64,000 nt of DNA from Hellea balneolensis DSM 19091. Lineage in GTDB: Bacteria; Pseudomonadota; Alphaproteobacteria; Caulobacterales; Maricaulaceae. The stretch covers positions 62,001-126,000 of the forward strand of contig NZ_AUAC01000004.1 of NCBI RefSeq assembly GCF_000428525.1. Direction: 5' to 3'. Every line of letters starts with the position of its first letter. Position 1 is the first letter of the stretch. The position numbers and the translations under genes were made by a program. A model generated the notes under the pieces. It had not been told where the DNA came from. It ran no database searches and was given only the letters and a program-made list of their open reading frames with translations. Positions 27,346 through 36,039 of the stretch are shown piece by piece.

Positions 27346-29142
27346 CTAACCTATTTTTTGGCGAAGACTATAAAGCGAAAAAACCGTCTCTTCCTTTTCT
27401 GATTTCATACGTCCAGCATAATCACAAATCAGGTTTTCAGCACCTTGGCCTTGCATGGCTAGCATAGCTGCGAAGTTTTCACTCACGCAAATAGACCCCG
27501 GGACAGCTAAGGCTTCAAGGCGCGCAGCTGTAGTCACATGACGGCCATAAAGGTTAGGTGTTTGCGTAAACGGGTCAGGCCTCTCCCAAACGGGGCCGAA
27601 GTGGATTCCGATACGTAAAGATAAGTTATGAGTTTTACCTCCAGCAGCCGCGGCAACGCTCTCATTAAATGAGTCCATAATTTCGAAGGCAGCTTCGGCT
27701 GCAGCTAATGGCGTTTCAAAAACAAGAAACAAGCCATCACCCCAGCTTTTAATATGTAAAGGCTGCACGTTTAAGGTTCGGCATTTCTGTGCCATAGGCT
27801 CGAAAATTTGTGAGACGATATCAGGGAGGCTTCTATCAGGAAGCCCGCCATACCCTTTCAGATCCGTAAACAACATGGCTCTAAAGGCACGCCTGTCAGA
27901 TTGCGGAAGCGGAACAGTGGGCTTGTCTTGTCTGGGATGTGGCCAATCAATATTTTGCGTCTCCCCCCCAGAATCATGCCAAAGTCTGGTGTCGAGCTGC
28001 GTCCCGGCTGGATGCGCTTCTTGTCCCTGTTTATCCATGACGCTGAACTGCTGCACACCTGCCGAAAGTCGTTCTGCGGTAAGACGCGTCAGGCCCATTG
28101 CGATGAGGCTCCCCATTCTTAGATCAAGCGCATCAAAATCTCCGGGGTCATCCAATATAATGCGAATGGATTTTGCCTGAGGAATAATAGCCTCAAAACG
28201 TTCCGCCCATTCAGATCCCATTGGCGTGACGGATAAGCGTTTAAAATCTACAATTGGAACCGGCAGAACCAAATGTAAGTCCACGCCTCTGTCCAAAAAA
28301 CCTTCAGCAAATAAAATATCCGCTCCCGCCGCCAAGGCCCCGAAGGCAAGGCTTGAAGGTGATCTTTCCATCATCTGCTTAATTTCATCAGAAAGCGTCT
28401 TTGTTTCAACAGCCGTGAGACTTCGCTCAGGCCGCGGCTCGCCTATGTAGAATAAATGCCCCGTATAATGAACACAGGGAGGTATCTGTAAGGGTCTCGC
28501 GCATGTAGGGAGCTCCCCATAACCGAGCATTTTGAATTGTTTGATTGTCGTTGCCCTAGCGGCATGATTATCGGGGTCAACCTCTAAGGCTTTTTTTAAA
28601 GCGCTCGCGGCCGCCCCTTCATTTTCCAAAAGAAACAAACACTCTGCCCGTGTCGCATGAAAATAATAATTCGGAACCTCTAGCTCGGGGCCAGAATTCT
28701 CATAAGACCTCAAAATGGTTTGTGCTAAATGTCTAGCGCGTTTTTTATCTCCGGCCATGTACCAGAGACTTGCCGCATTGACGCCGCTATACCCGCCGCG
28801 CGTTTGCTCATATGTTTGTTCATATAGCGTCGCCGCATCAGCATAAAGAGAAGGGCTTGAAGGACCGTTTTTTTCTTCTATTCGTCCTTTTATAATACGG
28901 CCGGAAAGCGCGAGAATATCTTCATGCATTTCTTTGGCTAATTCGAAATTCTTAAATAAGGTTTCCGCAGCTTTTAAGGCACCGCCTCTCAATAAGCTCA
29001 GGACAGAGATATGTTTCAGACTGACATCATTTGGGTTGTCTTTTAAAGCCGCCATCGCCTCGTCAAAAGCCATGAAATAATAGCCCGCACGAAAATGCTC
29101 CAATATATCATTATACGACTCGGATACGCCCGCATTTAACAT
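27346..29142 (-). CDS. TPR-class III adenylate/guanylate cyclase
   Basis: A 598-residue protein with helical TPR-like repeats at the N-terminus (from about residue 10 to 210), a middle region of unknown fold with VDLHLVLPVP, and a C-terminal class III cyclase domain (about 415-590). Metal-binding aspartates D427 (LFTDLKGYG) and D469 (KSWGDGLF) and the adenine-selecting-type K465 are present. The usual DVNxAARLE segment reads HVTTAARLE, so its Asp and Asn are replaced by H535 and T537 while R541 stays; activity may be altered. No membrane segment is seen, so it is cytosolic. It converges on the Crp/Fnr gene (12-base gap). Confidence 0.82.
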   Translation of the reverse strand: MLNAGVSESYNDILEHFRAGYYFMAFDEAMAALKDNPNDVSLKHISVLSLLRGGALKAAETLFKNFELAKEMHEDILALSGRIIKGRIEEKNGPSSPSLYADAATLYEQTYEQTRGGYSGVNAASLWYMAGDKKRARHLAQTILRSYENSGPELEVPNYYFHATRAECLFLLENEGAAASALKKALEVDPDNHAARATTIKQFKMLGYGELPTCARPLQIPPCVHYTGHLFYIGEPRPERSLTAVETKTLSDEIKQMMERSPSSLAFGALAAGADILFAEGFLDRGVDLHLVLPVPIVDFKRLSVTPMGSEWAERFEAIIPQAKSIRIILDDPGDFDALDLRMGSLIAMGLTRLTAERLSAGVQQFSVMDKQGQEAHPAGTQLDTRLWHDSGGETQNIDWPHPRQDKPTVPLPQSDRRAFRAMLFTDLKGYGGLPDRSLPDIVSQIFEPMAQKCRTLNVQPLHIKSWGDGLFLVFETPLAAAEAAFEIMDSFNESVAAAAGGKTHNLSLRIGIHFGPVWERPDPFTQTPNLYGRHVTTAARLEALAVPGSICVSENFAAMLAMQGQGAENLICDYAGRMKSEKEETVFSLYSLRQKIG

Positions 29143-29189
29143 TTAATATGTGCCATTCCTTCCGGTTAGGACATGAAAACGGCAAAACC

Positions 29190-29205
29190 TGTGACCCGCG
29201 TCACG
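29190..29205. promoter_or_regulatory. CRP-type operator in the cyclase/protease divergent promoter
   Basis: TGTGACCCGCGTCACG matches TGTGA-N6-TCACA at nine of the ten conserved bases. It lies 47 bases from the cyclase start on one side and 50 bases from the protease start on the other, so one bound dimer could control both genes. It is the only other such site I noticed in an intergenic region of the window. Confidence 0.62.
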
Positions 29206-29255
29206 GTCTTGCGTATTTTTTAATTTTATCTAAAAACACACATAAGGGGAGCGCA

Positions 29256-31301
29256 ATGATAGGGCAATTGCAGAATAGAATCTTTAGGCTTACAGCCTCT
29301 ACGTTATGCGGAGTCATTTGCTGCACGGCAGCATTTAAGGCTAAGGCCGACACTGTGACTGGGCATTTAGCCGTCGCCGATTGGTTCATGATTGTCAAAG
29401 ATGAAGGCGGAACACAAACCGTCGTCCAGAGCTCTGATCTAGAAGGAAGCTGGCAGGATATAAATCCGATCAGTTTCGACCTAACAATCACATCTGAAAC
29501 TGTGGCTTCAAACAATCTTTATATTATCTCTGTCGGCCAAGGCGGCGGGGCCATGATGGCCTATCTTAGCGGGGCTTTGAACGGAGATAAAACTGTGCTG
29601 ACTGGCAGCCCGCTTATAACCGTTCTGAAAAGCAATATAGAGGGCTACTCTTACCCCGAAGCCCCTGAGGTTACCGAGCTTATACGCGGGCAGCTTGGAG
29701 GAAGCTATGGCCCGACGCAATCTGTTGCACGTGATGCCGTTAAGAACGTTGATAGCCTAGCCTTTCCAAGCCGCGTTAAGTCTGCTGCTGGAAATAAGAA
29801 CCCACCCGCAATTTGGTGGTCTCGCGGACTGGCAGATGCGGCCTATGATAGCGAATATGTTGTTTTCAAGATCCCCTATTCAGCCCTGTTCAACCCGCCT
29901 GTTACGGGTGGGCGCGGAGATGCCCAAGAAGACGCGCTGACCCTGGCCATGGATCGGCAAGACTTTCTCAACGAGCGGCGCGGAATGCGCGAATATATTG
30001 CTGGACTGACCAATATTATCAAAGAACGTGAGCATGAGCTTCGTGTTGCAAACGCCAAATTAGATTTCACCGAGAACGGCACAGACGTTATTGCCGATGT
30101 TATAAACCCCATGGAAGATTTAATTGAAACACAAAAAAACCGGTTAAAGACTCAATCTGAAACCTTGAACGATAACACTGCCGAAATGAATAAGCTTAAA
30201 GATGATGCGCAGAAGCTTGAAAATGAAATACAGCGTTTAAAAGACGTAAAGCAACCCGCGAGCCCAGGGGCATCTACGCCAGCGGTAGGAAACGCTGTAG
30301 GGATATCAATGCCCGCTGCAATTTCTGGGGGCTTGGGTGTTTTAAGCTTAGGTGGATTGGCAGGGCTTATGCTTGGACGCCGGCGGCATAATCAACACTG
30401 TAACCTTCATACTCCGCCCATTAAACGCGAGGAGGAAGAGCGTGAAAAGAGCCAAGGTTTTGACACACTTAAAAAAGGCATGGCCTTTGCCGCCTCGCCT
30501 ATGCTTTTGGGCGGCCTGCCACCTGCACTAGCCGCGATAAAGCCTGTCTATGATGCTGTTGGACGCATTGGTTTTGCACAGAAAGGAAAACCCGTTGGAG
30601 AGGACGAGTCCTTCGGTACAGGTATTCTTATCTCTGACCATCATATCCTCACGAACCGCCATGTTTGGGAAATGTTCAAGCACCGCCTTACGAGTGATGA
30701 ACCCACAGGCATCGAGTTTTACGGCGAAAAGAAGTCCGATAAATCTGACTTTGTGACATTTGCAGATGATGAGCCCGTTTGTATTGACGGCTGGGACGCC
30801 GCTATTTTTACGCTTAGCCGCACACCAGAAAACCGCAAACCCGTGACCATCACACCGCGGCCAGCGAAAAGTCTGAACGATTTAGATATCGTTGTCGTCG
30901 GCTACCCCCAAGCACAGCGCGTGACAGATACTATTGAAGACGTTACCGAGAAAGACCCCATATTTGGCGTAAAGCGCTATAGCGAAGGTAAAATATTCCG
31001 TCATTCAGTCGATACCGAAAACCCTTATGGCGTCGAAGCCGCGGTTGAGAGTATTATCAATCCAAGTGAAACCATGCGGGCTGTCTGTCATAATGCCTCG
31101 ACATTAGGCGGCAGCTCAGGCTCTGCGGTAATTTGCAAAAAAACCGGCGAGCTCATCGCGCTACATTTCGGCTTCGATTCTGCCTATGAATGGGAAGAAG
31201 CCGCAAACTTCGCTGTAGCAGGGGAGAACCTAGCCGATAAAGTCGCAAATATTATCCAATCCGTGACCGCCGTCACAGATAGGTCTGCACAGGCAATATA
31301 A
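29256..31301 (+). CDS. Membrane-anchored trypsin-like serine protease with coiled coil
   Basis: A 681-residue protein. In order: a signal-like N-terminus ending AKA at about residue 31; a ~220-residue beta-rich region I do not recognise; a coiled coil (about 245-345); a membrane helix (about 355-378, GLGVLSLGGLAGLML) followed by RRRHN; a second hydrophobic stretch near 410-430; then a trypsin-like domain with triad H469 (TNRHVW), D514 (GWDAAIF) and S621 (GGSSGSAV). Positive residues after the first helix suggest the protease domain faces the cytosol unless the second stretch also crosses. ATG 29256 is chosen for its AAGGGGAG ribosome site; an upstream in-frame start at 29148 overlaps the palindrome region. 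It shares an operator-like site with the divergent cyclase gene. Confidence 0.72.
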   Translation: MIGQLQNRIFRLTASTLCGVICCTAAFKAKADTVTGHLAVADWFMIVKDEGGTQTVVQSSDLEGSWQDINPISFDLTITSETVASNNLYIISVGQGGGAMMAYLSGALNGDKTVLTGSPLITVLKSNIEGYSYPEAPEVTELIRGQLGGSYGPTQSVARDAVKNVDSLAFPSRVKSAAGNKNPPAIWWSRGLADAAYDSEYVVFKIPYSALFNPPVTGGRGDAQEDALTLAMDRQDFLNERRGMREYIAGLTNIIKEREHELRVANAKLDFTENGTDVIADVINPMEDLIETQKNRLKTQSETLNDNTAEMNKLKDDAQKLENEIQRLKDVKQPASPGASTPAVGNAVGISMPAAISGGLGVLSLGGLAGLMLGRRRHNQHCNLHTPPIKREEEEREKSQGFDTLKKGMAFAASPMLLGGLPPALAAIKPVYDAVGRIGFAQKGKPVGEDESFGTGILISDHHILTNRHVWEMFKHRLTSDEPTGIEFYGEKKSDKSDFVTFADDEPVCIDGWDAAIFTLSRTPENRKPVTITPRPAKSLNDLDIVVVGYPQAQRVTDTIEDVTEKDPIFGVKRYSEGKIFRHSVDTENPYGVEAAVESIINPSETMRAVCHNASTLGGSSGSAVICKKTGELIALHFGFDSAYEWEEAANFAVAGENLADKVANIIQSVTAVTDRSAQAI

Positions 31302-31334
31302 AGACAGCCTACTCATCCAAATAGGGAGGATACA

Positions 31335-31955
31335 ATGAGTGAAAAAAAGAAATCAGATAATAAATACCAGTTTATGAAAAGCTGGGACGAATTTGTAAAT
31401 TCACGTACGGAAAGTGCAAAAAAGCATCCAGTTTTAATGCCAATCAATCTTGATATAGTCGATGGCAAATTGGTCAGAACACGTATGAAGGCGCCTGAGG
31501 TTAAAAAGCTCTATGCGAAGTGCCGGGCCGACTTGCCGCAATATTTGCAGAGTAATCCGAAAGTCTTTGGTGATGCAGATAAAATCTTCAAAGAATATGT
31601 AAAATATTTTCAAACTCAAGACGGTGTCGAAGGGCCAGGCGATGAAACGGCGTTGGACTTGCACTGCATTCATCCAACATGGATGTTATTCAATCTGCCA
31701 CGCCGCAATTGGAAGTTCACACGCGACGTTCAATATACTGTACAGAATGATGCGGATTGTCAGTTACGCAATTTTGAGAAAATTTGCACCTTAGACAAAA
31801 TGAATGCTTTGATTCTGTCAAATCGTTGCCGGAGTAATCCAAAAGGCCTAAAGTTCAACCTGCACGTTACAATGAGTCAGCGGGAAGATGGTAAGACGTT
31901 TAAAACACCGATTATCATAGATCCGCCAGTAAAAAATAACCCCGTAGACCCCTAG
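31335..31955 (+). CDS. Unknown 206-residue protein beside the protease
   Basis: A hydrophilic protein, lysine-rich, with no membrane segment or signal. I do not recognise the family. It has five cysteines (in KCRADL, LHCIHP, ADCQLR, EKICTL and NRCRSN) and a terminal strand KTPIIIDPPVKN. AGGGAGGA lies just before ATG 31335, 33 bases after the protease stop, so it is probably co-transcribed and may be its substrate, adaptor or inhibitor (inference). Its end overlaps the end of the convergent TIR gene by four bases. Confidence 0.7.
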   Translation: MSEKKKSDNKYQFMKSWDEFVNSRTESAKKHPVLMPINLDIVDGKLVRTRMKAPEVKKLYAKCRADLPQYLQSNPKVFGDADKIFKEYVKYFQTQDGVEGPGDETALDLHCIHPTWMLFNLPRRNWKFTRDVQYTVQNDADCQLRNFEKICTLDKMNALILSNRCRSNPKGLKFNLHVTMSQREDGKTFKTPIIIDPPVKNNPVDP

Positions 31956-33961
31956 AGGCAAGGCGATTTTTTGATACTAGGAACTAAAAAATTTCGTTCA
32001 ATTAATTGTGCAGCATTGCTATTCGCAGTGCTGCATTCTCCTAGTAATTCATTTGCCAAAACTTTATTCGTCAAAATAGCAGGTGGTTGTTCAGTAGTTG
32101 CCACCCAAGGGTAAGAGAGATATTTTCGCGCAAAGTAAACTGCATCACTTTTTTTCCCGCGATAATAATTTTCCCACATTAAATAAGCATCTATTTTTAT
32201 GTCAGTAAGGCTTGTTCCAACTACATTTCTATTTTTTTTGTTTAGTATAGACATTGCGTTATTAGACCTACCTTGCCCCTCTGATATCGAAAGATAACGA
32301 ATATGAGACAAATCCCTCAAAAAATTATAATATCTATCGTTAGGCGCTGTGAATTGTAAAACCCTCTCCTGTGTACGAAAAAAATCGTCCTGAAATCGCA
32401 TAAAATTTACTGCGTCACCTTCTTTATAATAATAATCTAGCCTCAAAAATTGGGCAAAATAATAAGTTCTAAGCCAGTTAGAGTTCTCACTATCGTAATC
32501 AACAAGCACTTTTAGTTCTTGAATGACTGAGCTTAGCTTGTCTATTTCGACATTTTCCTGAAATCTAATTAACTCCGCATATCGGCTAAATTTTGTAGAA
32601 ATCGCGCTAAAAATAATGTCATAATTTTTTGAGCCATTAGCTATAGCCGTATCATAAATACCTACTTCTTCTTGCCGCAAAGCATCAATTTCATCGAATG
32701 ATTTTATATATAATGCCGACCGAGCTTGACCTGCTAAGATATTTGCGAGTTCTTTTTTAGGTACTTCGCTATCGGGTTCCAAGACTATAGCGAGTCTTGC
32801 ATATTTGGCTGCTTTATTATATTCTGAAGCTGAATTTATGTAATCTCTTTGTCGGTCATAATACGCGCCCAACGCATTCGCGCTCCAGGCAGCTTCCATA
32901 ATGTAATCGAAATTATTTGAGTCAATTTGGTGAAGCTTTTGAGAAAGCCTATTATATTTACGCCAATAAGGTTCGACTTCCTCAAATTTATTTTGATTAA
33001 AATAATACTTGCCTACCCAAAACTCACTTTGTGCGTGAGCGTATATCGCGTCCGTGTCCTCTGGGTTCCGCCCCAGCACTTCGCGAGTCAACGCCGCCGA
33101 CGCCTCTATCTCGCGTTGCGCTTCCTCCATACGGCCCGCATCTAGCGCAACCTGAGCAAGGACCTGACGTGCAGCTGCCAGGAGCCTGAGATTATCATCT
33201 GACAGCGCGGCACTATCTTTTTTATTATAATACTCAATCGCCTTGCGCCCAACACCTTCGAGCAATTCCAAACGGCCGACAGGTTCTAATTTTACCTTTA
33301 AGTCTTTGACCATATAGTCGAGCAAGGCCTCGGATTCGGCGCGTTCTAGCTGAGCTTCATTTCGTGCTTCTACAGCTTGCAGCGCTGTAAAGCCCAACAC
33401 GCCCGAGAGCGCTAACGACACCGCGAGTCCTGCTCCCATAATGCGGTTACGCCGCTTAGCACCGCGCTGAATAAGGTCATCGAGACCTGTCCCGAGCATC
33501 CCCGCCGCGAGCTGCGTGACGCCGAGCTTAAACCCGACTTTATCCGTTCCAAGCGCCGCCGCAAGGGGCTCACGCCCGCCTTCAGTCAACGCCGCAGGAA
33601 AAGCCGTTTCTGGCGTGCCTTCGATGATCGCTGATAAGATTGCGGTATCGCCGTGAAGCTCTCTGAACAGACGTACTTCTTCATTCACCCAATGCGAGGC
33701 CTTGGCGGCGGGCGAGCATAAGACAATTAAATATTTTGCCCCCCGCACTGCCTCTTGGATTTTTTCTGACAGGCTATGCGCGGCGGTCAGTTCAGCAACG
33801 TCTCGGAAGACGGGGCTCGTGGTTTTACCAGCTTTGCGCAAATGCTTTGGAACCGGATAAGTCTCCAATGCCTTATGTAGCCGCGCAGCCATAAGTTCAT
33901 CTGCGTGAGCGTAAGAGATAAAAGCCGCATAGCGGCGTAATGCGGTAATGTCTTGCCCCAT
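31952..33961 (-). CDS. TIR-domain, single-pass membrane protein with helical-repeat C-terminus
   Basis: A 669-residue protein with an N-terminal TIR domain (residues about 9-150: YAAFISYAHADELMAARL, SPVFRDVAELTA, KYLIVLCSP, ASHWVNEEVRLF). The Glu pair E94/E95 lies where TIR NADases keep their catalytic glutamate. A membrane helix follows at about 178-200 (MGAGLAVSLALSGVLGFTALQAV), then about 450 residues of TPR-like helices. The TIR is predicted cytosolic and the repeats periplasmic, a possible sensor. Base composition changes along the gene: the 5' third is GC-rich like the neighbours, while the 3' half (31.95-33.0 kb) is clearly AT-rich. Function as an NADase or as a signalling scaffold cannot be decided from sequence. 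Confidence 0.82.
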   Translation of the reverse strand: MGQDITALRRYAAFISYAHADELMAARLHKALETYPVPKHLRKAGKTTSPVFRDVAELTAAHSLSEKIQEAVRGAKYLIVLCSPAAKASHWVNEEVRLFRELHGDTAILSAIIEGTPETAFPAALTEGGREPLAAALGTDKVGFKLGVTQLAAGMLGTGLDDLIQRGAKRRNRIMGAGLAVSLALSGVLGFTALQAVEARNEAQLERAESEALLDYMVKDLKVKLEPVGRLELLEGVGRKAIEYYNKKDSAALSDDNLRLLAAARQVLAQVALDAGRMEEAQREIEASAALTREVLGRNPEDTDAIYAHAQSEFWVGKYYFNQNKFEEVEPYWRKYNRLSQKLHQIDSNNFDYIMEAAWSANALGAYYDRQRDYINSASEYNKAAKYARLAIVLEPDSEVPKKELANILAGQARSALYIKSFDEIDALRQEEVGIYDTAIANGSKNYDIIFSAISTKFSRYAELIRFQENVEIDKLSSVIQELKVLVDYDSENSNWLRTYYFAQFLRLDYYYKEGDAVNFMRFQDDFFRTQERVLQFTAPNDRYYNFLRDLSHIRYLSISEGQGRSNNAMSILNKKNRNVVGTSLTDIKIDAYLMWENYYRGKKSDAVYFARKYLSYPWVATTEQPPAILTNKVLANELLGECSTANSNAAQLIERNFLVPSIKKSPCL

Positions 33962-34064
33962 AGCTCCCCCTACAATTATCTATAGAGCTTATTCATCTCT
34001 GGTTCAACACAACATTGGACACGCTGTCATGGGTGAGTAAGGTAGGACAAAAGGGAGATAACAC

Positions 34065-35399
34065 ATGGGATTAGCGCTCGTCAGCCAGACCTATAATGAA
34101 GATCGTGGGAGTTTGGACCCCGTCCACAAACCTATTTATGATCTCAGCCCGCCACTTGACCTTTCTCGGTCTAAAAATTTCATTGCAGGCCAACCTTTTG
34201 GGGCTTTCAAAACTATGCGCGAGCAAGCCCCTGTGATGTGGCACCCGCTGGAGAAAGCCAAGATGGAAGGCTTTTGGGCACTGACGGCTTATAAGGATGT
34301 GCGCACCGCGAACCTGAACACCAAAGTCTTTTCCTCCCAAGCGGGTGGTATCATGATGGCCTATCCGCCCAAGGGCGATCCGCGTAATCATCCCAAGTTG
34401 CATTCTGCCTCCCTCGACACGATGATCTGCCTCGATGCCCCGCATCATATGCAATTGCGCCGCGAACATATGGCCTATTTCAAACCCGATTATATTCGCG
34501 AGCTGAAAATCAAGGTTGATGCCAAAGTCACGGAATTGCTCGATGGCCTCCAAGCAGCGGGGCCTCAAGCCGACCTGGTGGAGCACTTTTCCTCACAGCT
34601 CCCACTCTATACGCTCTGTGAAATGCTAGGCGTGCCCGAAGCAGACCGCTCTAAAATTCGCGAATGGATGGATATGCTCGAGCTTGCGCAATATATGCTC
34701 GAAGATGGCGACCTCTCAACGGTGGATCCGGCACAGGTCATGCAGTTCCTCACCGAAGTTCAAGCCATGTTTGACTATGGCCAAGAGATATTAAAAGAGC
34801 GGCGTAAAAGCCCAAAGCAAGATCTGCTCTCTGCTATTGCTAATGTCGAAATAGACGGCGCCGTTTTACCCGACGAATATTTGGATGGATCTTGGCTGCT
34901 CATTATTATCGCAGGAAATGACACGACACGTAATTCCACTAGCGGTCTAATGAAGCTGCTCACGCAATTTCCGGATCAAAAGGCCAAGGTCCTCGCCAAT
35001 CCAGACCTTATCCCAAATATGGTGCATGAAGGCGTGCGCATGGTCAGCCCCGTCATGTATATGCGCCGTACGGCCCTATCCGACACCGAAATCTCAGGTC
35101 AAAAAATCGCGGCTAGTGAGAAGGTAATTATGTATTACGGCGCCGCCAATAGAGACCCCGCCGTTTTTGAAAACCCAGACATATTTGATGTTGAGCGCAA
35201 AAATGCCAAAGACCATATCGCCTTTGGGACTGGCCCACATGTTTGCTTAGGGCAACGCGTCGCAAATATGCAGATTGAATCCGCATACCGCCAAATCCTC
35301 GCCCGCTTTCCGAATATCGCCTGGACAGGCGAAGAAGAAATTCTGCCCAATGGGTTTACGCATAGTATTGGAAAATTGATGGTAGAGCTGAACGGCTAG
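34065..35399 (+). CDS. Cytochrome P450
   Basis: A 444-residue soluble bacterial-type P450. The heme thiolate is C394 in FGTGPHVCLGQRVAN; the I-helix oxygen-activation motif is AGNDTTRNS; the K-helix ExxR is EGVRMVSPV. It resembles the class I enzymes that hydroxylate lipids, terpenes or steroids and need a ferredoxin partner; none lies in the window. AGGGAG before ATG 34065 is a good ribosome site. A small SRPBCC protein follows in the same direction 66 bases downstream. Confidence 0.93.
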   Translation: MGLALVSQTYNEDRGSLDPVHKPIYDLSPPLDLSRSKNFIAGQPFGAFKTMREQAPVMWHPLEKAKMEGFWALTAYKDVRTANLNTKVFSSQAGGIMMAYPPKGDPRNHPKLHSASLDTMICLDAPHHMQLRREHMAYFKPDYIRELKIKVDAKVTELLDGLQAAGPQADLVEHFSSQLPLYTLCEMLGVPEADRSKIREWMDMLELAQYMLEDGDLSTVDPAQVMQFLTEVQAMFDYGQEILKERRKSPKQDLLSAIANVEIDGAVLPDEYLDGSWLLIIIAGNDTTRNSTSGLMKLLTQFPDQKAKVLANPDLIPNMVHEGVRMVSPVMYMRRTALSDTEISGQKIAASEKVIMYYGAANRDPAVFENPDIFDVERKNAKDHIAFGTGPHVCLGQRVANMQIESAYRQILARFPNIAWTGEEEILPNGFTHSIGKLMVELNG

Positions 35400-35465
35400 T
35401 TTTAGCGTCTAATTTGTCTTGATGTTCAAAGCTCTATACACTCTTAGGTGAAAGGGAGTTAGACC

Positions 35466-35927
35466 ATGAAAACATCAAAAACGACACTAATAGATGCGCC
35501 CGCAAAAATCGTCTTTCTGTGGCTGGAGGACAATGAGCGCTTGAAACAATGGGTTCCAAATCTGATTGAAGATGTGCCCATTATTGAGATGCCAGATAAA
35601 ATCGGATCCACATTTCGACAAGTCTTTCTAGAACGCGGAAAACGTATGGAAATGACGGGCGAAATCACAGCCCACACAGAGAATGAACGTATGAGAGTCT
35701 TTATGACTGGTGACATGTTCAACTTGGATGTTGATTATACACTACGGGCCATTTCGCCTGAGCAGACAGACGTCACGCAGGATACTGAGATCAAAATGAA
35801 AGGCGCGGCAAAACTCTTTGCGCCCCTCATGCTTATAATGTCAAAATTTAGCAGATCAGACCCTCAAGCCGAAGCTCATGCGAGGCTGAAAGCATTGGCG
35901 GAAGCAGAATATCAAACGTCAAAGTAA
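35466..35927 (+). CDS. SRPBCC (START-like) ligand-binding protein
   Basis: A 153-residue single-domain protein with the SRPBCC/polyketide-cyclase pattern: an N-terminal strand TSKTTLIDAPAKIVFLWLED, a WVPNLIED loop, alternating strands and a long C-terminal helix (DPQAEAHARLKALAEAEYQ). Such proteins bind a hydrophobic ligand in a deep cavity. GGGAG precedes the ATG. Adjacency to the P450 may reflect a shared hydrophobic substrate (inference). Confidence 0.8.
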   Translation: MKTSKTTLIDAPAKIVFLWLEDNERLKQWVPNLIEDVPIIEMPDKIGSTFRQVFLERGKRMEMTGEITAHTENERMRVFMTGDMFNLDVDYTLRAISPEQTDVTQDTEIKMKGAAKLFAPLMLIMSKFSRSDPQAEAHARLKALAEAEYQTSK

Positions 35928-36039
35928 AACTTAAGGCTGCTCCAAATTCTCACCTAGAGAGGCGAAGAATAAAACCTACCTAAAATCTTGATGCGATACC
36001 TGAAAACTGATGATGAACTAAAGTCTTAAGAGCTGAATT

